In this document: one piece after another, positions 17,849-27,449 of the stretch | Layout: each line of letters begins with the position of its first letter | Position numbering within the stretch: the first letter of the stretch is position 1 | Assembly: GCF_044377145.1 (NCBI RefSeq) | Contig: NZ_JBILJQ010000011.1 | Span: 23,630 to 87,629, forward strand | Reading direction: 5' to 3' | Source of the DNA: Aquimonas sp044377145 | Lineage (GTDB): Bacteria > Pseudomonadota > Gammaproteobacteria > Xanthomonadales > Xanthomonadaceae | Length of the DNA: 64,000 bases | The notes under the pieces: generated by a model | Databases searched by the model: none | Told to the model about the DNA's origin: nothing | Seen by the model: only the letters and a program-made list of their open reading frames with translations | Position numbers and translations under genes: made by a program

Positions 17849-19075
17849 ATGGAAATCCGTCCCATTTTCTCCGCGCTGCTGCGCTCCAAGACCGGTGCCT
17901 TCCTGATCGCGGCCCAGGTCGCATTGACCCTGGCCATCCTCGGCAATGCGCTCTATATCGTGCAGGACCGGCTGACCATCGCCGCGCGCCCCACCGGCGC
18001 CGATGAAGCCAACACCTTCTACATTCGCTATTACGGCTTTCGCGAAGGCATCGACGTCCCCGCGATGCTGGACGCCGACCTGGCGCTGATGCGGGCGATG
18101 CCTGGCGTGGCGGCAGTGGCGACCGCCAATATGGCGCCGCTGAACCAGTCGGGCTGGAACCTGAGCATCAGCGACCGCATCGACGACCCCGCTGCGATCA
18201 CCAGCTATACGGCGTTCTACTTCAGCTCCGAGAGCCTGGTCGATGCCCTTGGCCTCAACATCATCGAGGGCCGCGACTTCACCCCCGAGGAGGTGCAGGT
18301 GATCGAGCCCTCGCTGGCGAACATCCAGCCCAAACACGCGATCCTGACCCGCGCGCTGGCGGAGCGGATGTTTCCCGGCCAGACCCAGTTCGTCGGCCGC
18401 AAGGCGTTTCTGGGTGATGGCGCAGATGCCTCGCAGTTCGAGGTGGTGGGCATCGTCGAGCGCATGCAGTCGCCGTGGGCGCAGACCAGCGTGGCCGCCG
18501 AGCTGTCGATGATCGTTCCGCTGCGCCAGTTGGACCCGGGTGCCAGCTTCATCGTGCGCAGCCAGCCCGGCGAGCTCGACAAGGTCATGCGCGAAGTCGA
18601 GGACGCGCTGACTGCGCTGCGTGATGATCGGGTGCACCTCGGCACCACCAGCCTGCTGGAGGCGCGCGCCACGCGCTACCGCGCCGACCAGTCGCTGGCG
18701 ACGATGCTGCTGACGGTGATGGGCCTGCTATTGCTGGTCACGGCCTCCGGCATCGTCGGCATGGCCTCGCTGTGGGTCAACCAGCGGCGCAAGCAGATTG
18801 GCGTGCGGCGCGCGATCGGCGCCCGTCGCCGCGACATCCTGCGCTACTTCCTGATCGAGAACTTCATGGTCACCAGCGCCGGCATCGCCGTCGGCACCGC
18901 GCTTGCGCTCGGCCTGAATCGCCTGCTGGTGAGCCAGCTCAGCGTCGAACGCCTGCCATTGCACTACCTGCCTTACGGCATGCTCGCGCTGTGGGCGCTG
19001 GGCCTGCTGGCGGCGTATGGCCCGGCCTGGCGGGCATCGAGGATTCCGCCGGCGGTGGCGACGCGGAGCGGCTGA
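17849..19075 (+). CDS. ABC transporter permease with MacB-type periplasmic domain (2)
   Basis: A 408-residue homologue of the preceding permease with the same plan: one N-terminal helix (about 18-38), a periplasmic domain and three C-terminal helices. The KQIGVRRAIGARRRDI coupling motif is near residue 315. The ATG at 17849, 8 nt after the previous stop, is preferred over an in-frame GTG at 17837 that overlaps the upstream gene. Two different permeases plus one ATPase and one adaptor suggest a heterodimeric MacAB-like exporter. Confidence 0.9.
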   Translation: MEIRPIFSALLRSKTGAFLIAAQVALTLAILGNALYIVQDRLTIAARPTGADEANTFYIRYYGFREGIDVPAMLDADLALMRAMPGVAAVATANMAPLNQSGWNLSISDRIDDPAAITSYTAFYFSSESLVDALGLNIIEGRDFTPEEVQVIEPSLANIQPKHAILTRALAERMFPGQTQFVGRKAFLGDGADASQFEVVGIVERMQSPWAQTSVAAELSMIVPLRQLDPGASFIVRSQPGELDKVMREVEDALTALRDDRVHLGTTSLLEARATRYRADQSLATMLLTVMGLLLLVTASGIVGMASLWVNQRRKQIGVRRAIGARRRDILRYFLIENFMVTSAGIAVGTALALGLNRLLVSQLSVERLPLHYLPYGMLALWALGLLAAYGPAWRASRIPPAVATRSG

Positions 19076-19099
19076 CGACCCTCAGCACCTGGCGGTGCT

Positions 19100-19367
19100 G
19101 AGGGCGGGATTGGGGATTCGGGATTCGTGGTGCTTCGTTTGGCCGCACTGCGTGCTTACCGTAGGCGCGTCGATGAAGGCCACGAGAAACACCTCAACTG
19201 ATCGCTCTATCTCGACTCCCGCGGCACCACGCTTCTGCGAATCCCCAATCCCGACTCCCGAATCCCGGCTCCCGGCTCCATCAGGCGACTGCTAACCTCG
19301 CGACCTCCAAGCTCGCAGCACCCCGCTTCAACGAATCACGAATCCCCACTCCCGAATCCCGGCTCCC
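19100..19367. repeat. Three heptamer arrays in the gap before the response-regulator gene
   Basis: This gap holds one array in the GGGATTC orientation (about 19103-19128) and two in the GAATCCC orientation (about 19239-19280 and 19335-19366), with units drifting to GACTCCC and CCGGCTCC. The last array runs right up to the ATG at 19368 and leaves no recognisable Shine-Dalgarno sequence. No gene was found in the gap. Confidence 0.7.
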
Positions 19368-20729
19368 ATGCCCAACGTCCTGATCATCGACGACAACCCA
19401 GCCATCGCCACCGCGCTGTCGGTGCTGCTGTCACTGCACGACATCGACAGCGCGCATGCGGCGGACCCGGCGGCCGGGCTGCAGAGGCTGGCTGAGGCGG
19501 AGTTCGATCTGGTGATCCAGGACATGAATTTCAGCCTCGACACCACCTCGGGCGAGGAGGGCGTCGCGCTGTTCCGGGCGATTCGCGCGGCGCATCCGGA
19601 TCTGCCGGTGATCTTGCTGACCGCCTGGACGCATCTGGAAGCCGCGGTCGATCTGATCAAGGCCGGCGCGGCCGACTATCTGGCCAAGCCCTGGGACGAT
19701 GCGCGCCTGGTCGCCTGTGTGCAGAACCTGCTCGAACTCAGCGAGGCCAGCCGCGAGCTGCGTCAGCTGAAGTCGGGCCAGCGTCGTCGTGTCGAAGACC
19801 TGCAGCGCAAGCTCGACCTGCGCGGCCTGGTGTTCGCCGACCCGGCCATGGCCGAGCTGTTGCAGCTGGTATCTCAGGTCGCGCGCGCCGATGTGCCGGT
19901 GTTGATCACCGGCCCCAACGGCGCCGGCAAGGAGCGCATCGCCGAGATCCTGCAGGCCAACTCGCAGGTGCGCGACGGCCCGTTCGTCACCTTGAACTGC
20001 GGCGCGCTGCCGTCTGAGCTGATCGAGGCCGAGCTGTTCGGCGCCGAGGTCGGTGCCTATACCGGCGCGGCCAAGGCGCGCGAAGGCAAGTTCGAAGCCG
20101 CCGACGGTGGCACCTTGTTCCTGGATGAAATCGGCAACCTGCCGCCAGCCGGACAGATGAAGCTGCTGCGGGTACTGGAAACCGGACGCTTCGAGCGCCT
20201 GGGTTCGAACCGCGAGCGACAGGTGCGCGTACGGGTGCTCAGCGCAACCAATGCGGATCTGGGCGCAATGATCCGCGCCGGAACATTCCGCGAAGACCTC
20301 TACTACCGGCTCAACCTGATCGAGATCGCGCTGCCGCCTTTGGCGGCGCGGCCGGGCGACATCCTGCCTTTGGCCGAGCACTTCCTCGGCCCGCAGCGGC
20401 GGCTGTCGAATGCCGCTCGCGACGCGCTGCGTCGGCACACCTGGCCGGGCAATGTGCGCGAGCTGCGCAATGTGATGCAGCGCGCTGGGCTGTTGGCGCG
20501 CGGCGAGTTGATCGAGCCTGGCGATCTCGGTTTGGCTGCGCAGGTGCGTGGGGCTGTGAGCGCGGCGCCGAGCGTCCCGCCCACTGTGGAGAACGAGCCC
20601 GATCGCGCCGAGATCGAAGCCGCGCTTGCGCGTGCCGCTGGGGTGGTGGCGCAGGCAGCGTCTGAGCTCGGACTGAGCCGGCAGGCGCTGTATCGGCGCA
20701 TGGAGCGGCTGGGCATCGCCCGTGCCTGA
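19368..20729 (+). CDS. NtrC-family sigma-54-dependent response regulator
   Basis: A 453-residue transcription activator. The receiver domain carries the acidic pair D8/D9, phospho-acceptor D52, T85 and K107. The AAA+ domain has Walker A GPNGAGKE (182-189) and Walker B GTLFLDEIG (about 248-256). The sigma-54 contact loop reads GAYTGA (229-234) where most members have GAFTGA. A Fis-type helix-turn-helix closes the protein (ALARAAGVVAQAASELGLSRQALYRRM). It overlaps the kinase gene by 8 nt. The near-consensus sigma-54 promoter at 14290, upstream of the export operon, is its obvious target. The start codon follows a heptamer array directly, so translation initiation may be weak or leaderless-like. 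Confidence 0.93.
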   Translation: MPNVLIIDDNPAIATALSVLLSLHDIDSAHAADPAAGLQRLAEAEFDLVIQDMNFSLDTTSGEEGVALFRAIRAAHPDLPVILLTAWTHLEAAVDLIKAGAADYLAKPWDDARLVACVQNLLELSEASRELRQLKSGQRRRVEDLQRKLDLRGLVFADPAMAELLQLVSQVARADVPVLITGPNGAGKERIAEILQANSQVRDGPFVTLNCGALPSELIEAELFGAEVGAYTGAAKAREGKFEAADGGTLFLDEIGNLPPAGQMKLLRVLETGRFERLGSNRERQVRVRVLSATNADLGAMIRAGTFREDLYYRLNLIEIALPPLAARPGDILPLAEHFLGPQRRLSNAARDALRRHTWPGNVRELRNVMQRAGLLARGELIEPGDLGLAAQVRGAVSAAPSVPPTVENEPDRAEIEAALARAAGVVAQAASELGLSRQALYRRMERLGIARA

Positions 20730-22050
20730 GCTGCGCCGCCGCTCGCTGGCCGGACGCCTGTTGGCCGCGCTGGGCCTGTTGCTGCTGAGCAGCGCAGCGC
20801 TGTCAGCCTGGCTGTCGAGCGTGCTCGAATCGCCCCTGCTCGCGGTGGTGATCACCTTGCTGGCCGGTGTGCCGGTGGCCATGCTGCTGGCGCGGCGTGT
20901 ACTGCAACCGGTGCTGTCGCTGTTTCGCGCCTTGATCGGCACCGTCGGCAGTTACCGCGATGGCGATTTCAGTTTCGGCGTGGCCTGGCGCGGCGACGAC
21001 GAGCTGGCTGCCTTGGTCGATGCACACAACCAGCTCGGCAGCGTGCTGCGCGAGCAGCGCCAGGCGCTGGTGCAGCGCGAGCTGCTGCTCGACACCATGC
21101 TGCAGAACACGCCGGTGGCGATGCTGCTGATCGACCCGGCCGGGCGCGTGGTGTTTGCCAACCTCGCGGCGCGCCGGCTGCTACATGCGGGCCGGGTGAT
21201 CAATGGGCAAACCCTCGACAGCCTGCTGGAGGATCAGCCCAGCGCACTGCGCGAGGCGATTGCCGGCGGTCGCGACGGTCTGGTCAGTCTGGGCGAAGGT
21301 GAGGACGACGATGCCTGGCATCTGTCGCAGCGCGATTTCCGGCTCAACGGGCGCGCCCAGCGGCTGCTGCTGATGCGTCAGCTGACGCTTGAGCTGCGTC
21401 GCGCCGAAGTGCGCACCTGGAAGAAGGTGATCCGGGTCATCAGCCATGAACTCAACAACTCATTGGCGCCGATCGCGTCCTTGGCGCACTCCGGTGCGGA
21501 ACTGCTGCGGCGCGGCCAGCACGAGCGGCTGGCGCCGGTATTCGGCACCATCGAGGAGCGGGCGCGGCATTTGAACGAGTTCATCCGCGGCTATGCCCGC
21601 TTCGCCAAGCTGCCGACACCGGCGCCTGAGCCGGTGCAGCTGGAAGGTTTTCTGCAGACGCTGGCGGCGGAGCGCAGCTTCGCCATTGAGGGCGCGCTGC
21701 CGGCCCAGCCCGTGCAGTTCGACCCCGCGCAAATGAGCCAGGCCCTGCTGAATCTGCTGAAGAACGCCCACGAATCCGGCTCAGCGCCCGCGGATATCCA
21801 GCTGGCCGTGCGGCTTGAGGCGGAGTCGCTGCGCATCGAAGTGCTCGATCGCGGTGCGGGCATGGGCGCGGCGGTGCTGGAGCGGGCGCTACTGCCCTTC
21901 TATTCGACCAAGCGCAGCGGCACCGGCCTTGGCCTGGCCCTGGTCCGCGAGATCGTTGAAGCGCACGGCGGGCAGGTGCGGCTGAGCATGCGCGAGGGCG
22001 GCGGCACCAGCGTGGTGCTGCGGCTGCCGCAGGATCGCCGCGGCGGCTGA
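20722..22050 (+). CDS. NtrY/NtrB-like membrane sensor histidine kinase
   Basis: A 442-residue kinase starting at a GTG that overlaps the regulator stop. Two membrane helices (about 12-33 and 38-57) enclose only a few residues, so it probably senses through the membrane and not through a periplasmic domain. A HAMP-like linker (about 58-115) and a PAS-like domain (about 120-215) precede the H box SHELNNSLAPI with H242. The N box (NLLKNAHESG), G1 (DRGAGMG) and G2 (GTGLGLAL) boxes are intact. It should phosphorylate the regulator encoded immediately upstream and so control the exporter. Confidence 0.92.
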   Translation: MPELRRRSLAGRLLAALGLLLLSSAALSAWLSSVLESPLLAVVITLLAGVPVAMLLARRVLQPVLSLFRALIGTVGSYRDGDFSFGVAWRGDDELAALVDAHNQLGSVLREQRQALVQRELLLDTMLQNTPVAMLLIDPAGRVVFANLAARRLLHAGRVINGQTLDSLLEDQPSALREAIAGGRDGLVSLGEGEDDDAWHLSQRDFRLNGRAQRLLLMRQLTLELRRAEVRTWKKVIRVISHELNNSLAPIASLAHSGAELLRRGQHERLAPVFGTIEERARHLNEFIRGYARFAKLPTPAPEPVQLEGFLQTLAAERSFAIEGALPAQPVQFDPAQMSQALLNLLKNAHESGSAPADIQLAVRLEAESLRIEVLDRGAGMGAAVLERALLPFYSTKRSGTGLGLALVREIVEAHGGQVRLSMREGGGTSVVLRLPQDRRGG

Positions 22051-22132
22051 GCAGGCGTGTTCTACGATGCGTCGTGTAGCAACTCGACTTGAGTCACTGG
22101 CACGTCGCCGTTGGGGGCGGCATGCTCGGCGC

Positions 22133-23161
22133 ATGAAGTCGCCCAAACCCGATCTTGCTACCGCAAACCCACTCACCATGGCCGAGGTTGCGCGGCGTGC
22201 CGGCGTGGCCGAATCCACCGTCTCACGCGCCTTGGCGGACAACCCGCTGGTGTCCGAGCCCACCCGTCGGCGCATACAGGCACTGGCCAAGCAGCTTGGT
22301 TATTCCATCAATCCGGTGGCGCAGAGCCTGCGCGTGCAGCGCTCGCGCACGATCGCGGTAGCTGTGCCCTTGGTTCACGAAGCCCGGCAGCCGCTGTCTG
22401 ACCCTTTTCTGATGAGCATGTTGGCGCAGATCGCGGATGCCTTGGCCGAGCGCGGCTACAGCATGCTGCTTTCGAAGGTGCCGGCACACGACGACGACTG
22501 GATCGATCGATTTCTGCAGCCTGGCCGCGCTGATGGGGTGATCCTGATTGGACAGAGCCACGAACACAGCACCATCAACTTGGCGGCACAGCGCGGCCGT
22601 CCGCTGGTCGTGTGGGGTGCCCGGTTGCCTGACCAGCGCTACGCCTGTGTTGGCACCGACAACGCCATCGGTGGTGCCATCGCTACCCGCCATCTGCTGC
22701 AGCAGGGACGCCGACGTCTGGCCTTCCTTGGCGATGAGCGTCTGCCGGAGATCGGCTTCCGCTACGCCGGCTATCGCCAAGCACTGAAAGAGGCCGGCCT
22801 GCGCGCCGAGCCCGCGCTGCGCATCCGTACCCGTTTCAACGCCGACGATGCCTATGGGGGGGTCAGCAGGGCATTGGCCAATGGCATCCAGTTCGATGGT
22901 GTGGTGGCGGCGTCCGACGTTATCGCGACCAGCGCGTTGCGCGCACTGGCCGAAGCCGGGCGGCGAGTGCCCGACGACGTCGCCGTGGTCGGCTTCGATG
23001 ATGTCGAGCTGGCCCGCTACACGCTGCCGCCATTGACTACCGTCCACCAGGACGTCGAGCGTGGCGCGCGCCTGTTGGTCGAAATGCTGCTGGACGGACG
23101 CTGTGCATGCGAAGACTCGGTACAAATGGCGCCAGTGCTGGTCCGGCGCGCTTCGGCCTGA
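22133..23161 (+). CDS. LacI-family transcriptional regulator of the sucrose locus
   Basis: A 342-residue repressor with an N-terminal LacI helix-turn-helix (MAEVARRAGVAESTVSRALADNP, about 15-37), hinge helix and periplasmic-binding-protein-like sugar-binding domain (about 70-340, including VGTDNAIGG and VVGFDDVELAR). ATG 22133 was chosen over an upstream in-frame ATG at 22067 because it places the HTH near the N terminus. A perfect 14-bp LacI-type operator lies in the divergent promoter of the neighbouring transport genes. Xanthomonas sucrose (sux) loci contain a LacI-type SuxR with the same role. Confidence 0.88.
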   Translation: MKSPKPDLATANPLTMAEVARRAGVAESTVSRALADNPLVSEPTRRRIQALAKQLGYSINPVAQSLRVQRSRTIAVAVPLVHEARQPLSDPFLMSMLAQIADALAERGYSMLLSKVPAHDDDWIDRFLQPGRADGVILIGQSHEHSTINLAAQRGRPLVVWGARLPDQRYACVGTDNAIGGAIATRHLLQQGRRRLAFLGDERLPEIGFRYAGYRQALKEAGLRAEPALRIRTRFNADDAYGGVSRALANGIQFDGVVAASDVIATSALRALAEAGRRVPDDVAVVGFDDVELARYTLPPLTTVHQDVERGARLLVEMLLDGRCACEDSVQMAPVLVRRASA

Positions 23162-23174
23162 GGACCGAGGTCGA

Positions 23175-24770
23175 TCAGCGGAAGCTCCACACGATCGCTG
23201 CGGTCAGTATCAGCAGCAGCACCGCCTGCACCCGATAGTTCTGCCACAGCGGAAGCGCGCGCAGCTCGTCGGTCTCGGCGCGAAACGCCGCTGGAGTCCA
23301 CAGCAGCGGCGCCAATGCAGTGGGCGACGGCGCCGGCGCCCATCGGCTCGCCAGCAGGTGGGTGGCGCTGCAGAGTCCGAACAGGATCGGTGCTACCAGC
23401 AGGAAGTGCAGGCCCAGCGGCTGACTGGCCAGCACGTTGAGGTAGAACAGCACACCGCCGCCGGCTGCCCCCATCAACAGGGTGGCGAGCGCACCCGTCG
23501 CATTGGCTCGGCGCGAGAACATTCCGACGATGAACAGGGCCACGATCGGCGGCACCGCGTAGGCCAGCACCGCCTGCAGGTATTGCCACAGCGAGCCAAA
23601 GCGCTCGATCTGAGGTGCCCAGGCCACCGCGACCAGCATGAACACCAGGGTCGTGATGCGGCCGGTGCGGACCAGGCCGGTGTCGGTGGACGTCGGCCGC
23701 AGCGGGCGGATGAAGTCCATGGTCACCAGGGTTGCGGCCGAGTTGAAGGTTGAGGCAATCGAGGACATGATCGCGGCCAGAAAGCCTGCCACCACCAAGC
23801 CGAGCAGACCGGTCGGCAACAGATCGAACAGCAGGGTCGGATAGACCAGATCGGGTGACGACAGCTGCGGATACAGCAGGATCGCGCAGGTCCCCGGCAG
23901 CACCATCAAGTACAGCACCGGCAGCTTCAGCAAGCCGGCAAAAAGGCTGCCCCAGCGACCATGGTTGAGATTTCGGGCCGACAGGATGCGCTGGACCATG
24001 AACTGATTCGTGCACCAGAAATAGAAGCCAAGCAAAGGCACGCCCAGCAGCAGTCCATGCCAGGGCACGCCCGGATCGTGCATGGGTCGGATCAACGACA
24101 GCTTGGCCGGGTCGACCTGGGCCATGAGGCTGTCCCAGCCCCCAACCCGTTCGAACGCATACCAACTGATCACTATCGAGGCCGCCAGCAACAGCACCGC
24201 CTGCAGCGTTTCAGTGATCATCACTGCGCGCAATCCGCCGACGACGGTGTAGATGCCGGCCGAAGTTGCCAGCACCGCTACGATCTGCCAGAGCGGCAGC
24301 TCCGGGAACGCCAGCTTGAACAGCAGCGCGCCGCCGTACAGTGAGCCTGCGGTGTCGACGATCACGTTGAGAAAGATGGTCAGGCCGGAGAAGCACAGGC
24401 GAGCGCGGCGGTCGTATCGGCGCTCGAGGTACTCGGGCATGGTGAACACCTGTGAGCGCAGCAGAAAGGGCAACAGGAACACGCAGAAGAAGGCCAGGAC
24501 CACGCTGGCCATCCACTCATAGTTGTACACCGAAATACCAATCGCGTAGGCCGCCCCGGCCAGGCCGACCAAGGTCGTCGAAGAGATGTTCGAAGCCAGC
24601 AGGGCGAAGCCGATCACCGGCCATGTCGAATCGCGCGAGGCCAGGAAAAAATCATCGGTGGAGCTGCGCCTGCGCGAGACCGCCAGCCCCAGCGCGACAA
24701 CCCCCAGCAAATAGGCCGCGATGATCGCGAGGTCCAGCCCCGAAAGGCTGGCGGAAAGTGGACTCTGCAT
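23175..24770 (-). CDS. Sodium/solute symporter (SSS family), probable sugar importer
   Basis: A 531-residue inner-membrane transporter of the SSS/SLC5 family with about 13-14 hydrophobic helices. The family signatures are visible: the first-helix region SRRRSSTDDFFLASR...W, the early ASNISSTTLVGLAG segment and the GFLAAIMSSIASTFNSAATLV sodium-site helix. It ends 13 bp from the convergent LacI gene and is divergent from the TonB receptor, with an operator between. It should carry the sugar taken up by the receptor, most likely sucrose, across the inner membrane with sodium. The substrate is inferred from context. Confidence 0.87.
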   Translation of the reverse strand: MQSPLSASLSGLDLAIIAAYLLGVVALGLAVSRRRSSTDDFFLASRDSTWPVIGFALLASNISSTTLVGLAGAAYAIGISVYNYEWMASVVLAFFCVFLLPFLLRSQVFTMPEYLERRYDRRARLCFSGLTIFLNVIVDTAGSLYGGALLFKLAFPELPLWQIVAVLATSAGIYTVVGGLRAVMITETLQAVLLLAASIVISWYAFERVGGWDSLMAQVDPAKLSLIRPMHDPGVPWHGLLLGVPLLGFYFWCTNQFMVQRILSARNLNHGRWGSLFAGLLKLPVLYLMVLPGTCAILLYPQLSSPDLVYPTLLFDLLPTGLLGLVVAGFLAAIMSSIASTFNSAATLVTMDFIRPLRPTSTDTGLVRTGRITTLVFMLVAVAWAPQIERFGSLWQYLQAVLAYAVPPIVALFIVGMFSRRANATGALATLLMGAAGGGVLFYLNVLASQPLGLHFLLVAPILFGLCSATHLLASRWAPAPSPTALAPLLWTPAAFRAETDELRALPLWQNYRVQAVLLLILTAAIVWSFR

Positions 24771-24843
24771 GGGCGGAAGCTCCAGATATTGACCCGGCAG
24801 ATGCTAGGTCCGGATGACCATCAGCGCATTCTGCAGCGCGTAT

Positions 24844-24857
24844 TGCAATCGATTGCA
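24844..24857. promoter_or_regulatory. LacI-type operator in symporter/TonB-receptor divergent promoter
   Basis: TGCAATCGATTGCA is a perfect 14-bp palindrome with the central CG typical of LacI/GalR operators (TGNAANCGNTTNCA-like). It lies 74 bp upstream of the symporter start and 91 bp upstream of the receptor start, so one repressor could control both directions. The cognate regulator is probably the LacI protein at 22133. Confidence 0.75.
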
Positions 24858-24947
24858 TTGACGCGTACAACGCGTCTGGCAAGTCCACCAAAGATCGCCC
24901 GAACGTCGAGGCGACAGCGTTCACCTAATCCCTGGGGAGGGAACACC

Positions 24948-27449
24948 ATGAACATCCAAAAGCCGGCGGCACGCTGCCCGATTCGATCATCCATCTGCGC
25001 GCGCCACGCGCCGCGCCGACGTCCACTGGTCCTGGCCATTGGCATGCTGTGCTTCAGCCTGCAGGTGGCGGCGCAGGCACCCATCGAAACCGACGACGGA
25101 GCGCCGGAAGAGTCCGGCCGTGGTCTGGCGCTGGATGCTGTGGTGGTGACTGCCAGCGCGATTCCGGTGTCGAAAATGCGAGCCAGCAGCTCGGTCAGCA
25201 CGTTGGGAGTCGAGCAGGTGGCCGAGTCGGCACCGCGCAGCACCGCCGAGATCTTCCGCAACTTGCCGGGCGTGCGTTCGGAAAGCACGGGCGGCGAAGG
25301 CAATGCCAACATCGCCGTGCGCGGCCTGCCGGTGGCCGCCGGCGGCGCCAAGTTCCTGCAGCTGCATGAGGACGGTCTGCCGGTGATGGAGTTCGGCGAC
25401 ATCGCCTTCGGCAACGCCGACATCTTCCTGCGCGCCGACGCCACGCTCGACCGGATCGAAGCCGTGCGCGGCGGCAGCGCCTCGACCTTCGCCAGCAACT
25501 CGCCCGGTGGCGTGATCAACCTCATCAGCAAGACCGGTGAGTTCGCCGGCGGTTCGGTGGCCCTGAACTACGGCCTGGGCTACGACAACCTGCGCACCGA
25601 TTTCGAGTACGGCGCGCCGATCGGTGACGGCTGGAACTTCCACATCGGCGGCTTCTGGCGCCAGGGCGAGGGCGTGCGTCGCGCCGGTTACGACGGCGAG
25701 TCCGGCGGCCAGATCAAGGGCAACCTGACCCGGCAGTTCGAGCAGGGCTATGCGCGGGTCTACTTCAAGCGTCTGGACGACCGCGCGATCGGCTATCTGC
25801 CGATGCCGGTGCGCGCGAGCGGCCGCAACAGCGATCCCGATCTCGGCAGCCTGCCGGGTTTCGATCCGCGCAGTGACACCCCGCATTCCGCGTTCTTCCT
25901 TTCGAACCTCGGTCTGGACGGCGAGAACAACCGTCGTCGTTCGGACATCGCCGACGGCATGCGTCCGCAGTCGACCGCCTTCGGCGCCGAGTTCGCCTTC
26001 GATCTCGGCGGCGACTGGTCGGTGCTGAACCGCTTCCGCATCGCCGACAACAGCGGTCGCTTCATCTCGCCCTTCCCTGCCGAGGCCAGCGGCGGGGAAG
26101 GGCTCGCCGCATCGATAGGCGGCGCGGGCGCCCGGCTGGTCTATGCCAATGGCCCGCAGGCCGGGCAGGCCTTCAGCGGCCAGGCCCTGCGCATCCACCT
26201 GTTCGACGTCGAGATCAACGACTTCGGCAACGCCCAGAACGATTTGCAGCTGACCCGCGCCTTCGCGCTGGGCAGCGGCGAGGCCAGCCTCAAGGGCGGC
26301 CTGTACGTGTCGCGCCAGAGCATCGACATGGACTGGCTGTGGAATTCCTATGCGCTCGAACTCAAGGGTGACAACGCCGCGCTGCTGAACGTCATCGGCG
26401 CCGATGGCACGGTCTTCTCGCAGGGTGGGCAGTACGCCTATGGCGTGCCGTTCTGGGGCAACTGCTGTACGCGCAGCTACGACACCGACTACAGCGTCGA
26501 GGCGCCCTACCTGGCGTTCACCCACAATCTCGGCGCCTGGGACTTCGACCTGAGCCTGCGCCGCGACAGCGGCAAGGCCCGCGGCAGCTATGCGGGCAGC
26601 GTGCAGCGCGAGAACTTCGACGTCGACGGCAACGGCGTGATCAGCCCCAACGAGCGCAGCGTGTCGGTCATCAGCGCCGTGCGTCAGCCGGTCAACTACG
26701 ACTGGAGCTACACCTCCTATTCGGCGGGCGCCAACTATCTCTTCAGCGACGACCTTGGCGGTTTCGCCCGCATCAGTCGCGGTGGCCGCGCCAATGCTGA
26801 TCGTCTGCTGTTCGGCGTGGTTGCCGCCGATGGTTCGGTGCGCAGCCAGGACGCGATCGATCTGGTTGACCAGCTCGAGTTCGGCCTGAAGTACCGCAGC
26901 GGCCCGCTCAACCTGTTCGTCACCGCGTTCCGCGCCGAGACCGAAGAGCAGAACTTCGAGGCCACCAGCCAGCGTTTCCTCGACCGCGTCTACACCGCCA
27001 ACGGCGTCGAGTTCGAGGCCGCCTGGTACAGCGGTCCGATCGCTCTGAGCGGCGGCCTGACCCTGACCGACGCCGAGATCAGCCGCGATGCGATCACGCC
27101 GCAGTTCGAAGGCAACCGGCCGCGTCGGCAGGCGCGAGCGATCTACCAGTTCACCGGAAGTTACGCCGGCGAACGCTGGTTGGCCGGGCTGAATCTGATC
27201 GGCACGACGGACGCCTATGCGCAGGACAACAACGTTCTGGTTATGCCCGGTTACACCCAGGTCAACCTGTTCGGCGAGTACGAGCTGCGCGACGGGCTGA
27301 GCGTTGGTGTGAGCGTGAACAACCTGTTCGACACCCTCGGTCTGACCGAAGTCGAAGAGGGCGCGATCGTCGAAGGCCAGGACAACATCCTGCGCGCGCG
27401 TTCGATCAACGGTCGCACCGCGAACCTCGTGCTGCGCTACAGCTTCTGA
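24948..27449 (+). CDS. TonB-dependent receptor of the sucrose locus (SuxA-like)
   Basis: An 833-residue outer-membrane transporter. A signal peptide ends near residue 41 (VAAQA), a TonB-box-like segment (ALDAVVVTAS) follows, and the plug domain contains the NIAVRGLP region. The barrel ends in VLRYSF. There is no STN domain, so it is a pure transporter. ATG 24948, preceded by GGGGAGGG, was preferred to an open upstream frame. The stop overlaps the amylosucrase start by 1 nt. Gene content (LacI, symporter, receptor, amylosucrase) matches the sux locus of Xanthomonas, where SuxA imports sucrose through the outer membrane. The sugar specificity is inferred from that context. Confidence 0.88.
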   Translation: MNIQKPAARCPIRSSICARHAPRRRPLVLAIGMLCFSLQVAAQAPIETDDGAPEESGRGLALDAVVVTASAIPVSKMRASSSVSTLGVEQVAESAPRSTAEIFRNLPGVRSESTGGEGNANIAVRGLPVAAGGAKFLQLHEDGLPVMEFGDIAFGNADIFLRADATLDRIEAVRGGSASTFASNSPGGVINLISKTGEFAGGSVALNYGLGYDNLRTDFEYGAPIGDGWNFHIGGFWRQGEGVRRAGYDGESGGQIKGNLTRQFEQGYARVYFKRLDDRAIGYLPMPVRASGRNSDPDLGSLPGFDPRSDTPHSAFFLSNLGLDGENNRRRSDIADGMRPQSTAFGAEFAFDLGGDWSVLNRFRIADNSGRFISPFPAEASGGEGLAASIGGAGARLVYANGPQAGQAFSGQALRIHLFDVEINDFGNAQNDLQLTRAFALGSGEASLKGGLYVSRQSIDMDWLWNSYALELKGDNAALLNVIGADGTVFSQGGQYAYGVPFWGNCCTRSYDTDYSVEAPYLAFTHNLGAWDFDLSLRRDSGKARGSYAGSVQRENFDVDGNGVISPNERSVSVISAVRQPVNYDWSYTSYSAGANYLFSDDLGGFARISRGGRANADRLLFGVVAADGSVRSQDAIDLVDQLEFGLKYRSGPLNLFVTAFRAETEEQNFEATSQRFLDRVYTANGVEFEAAWYSGPIALSGGLTLTDAEISRDAITPQFEGNRPRRQARAIYQFTGSYAGERWLAGLNLIGTTDAYAQDNNVLVMPGYTQVNLFGEYELRDGLSVGVSVNNLFDTLGLTEVEEGAIVEGQDNILRARSINGRTANLVLRYSF

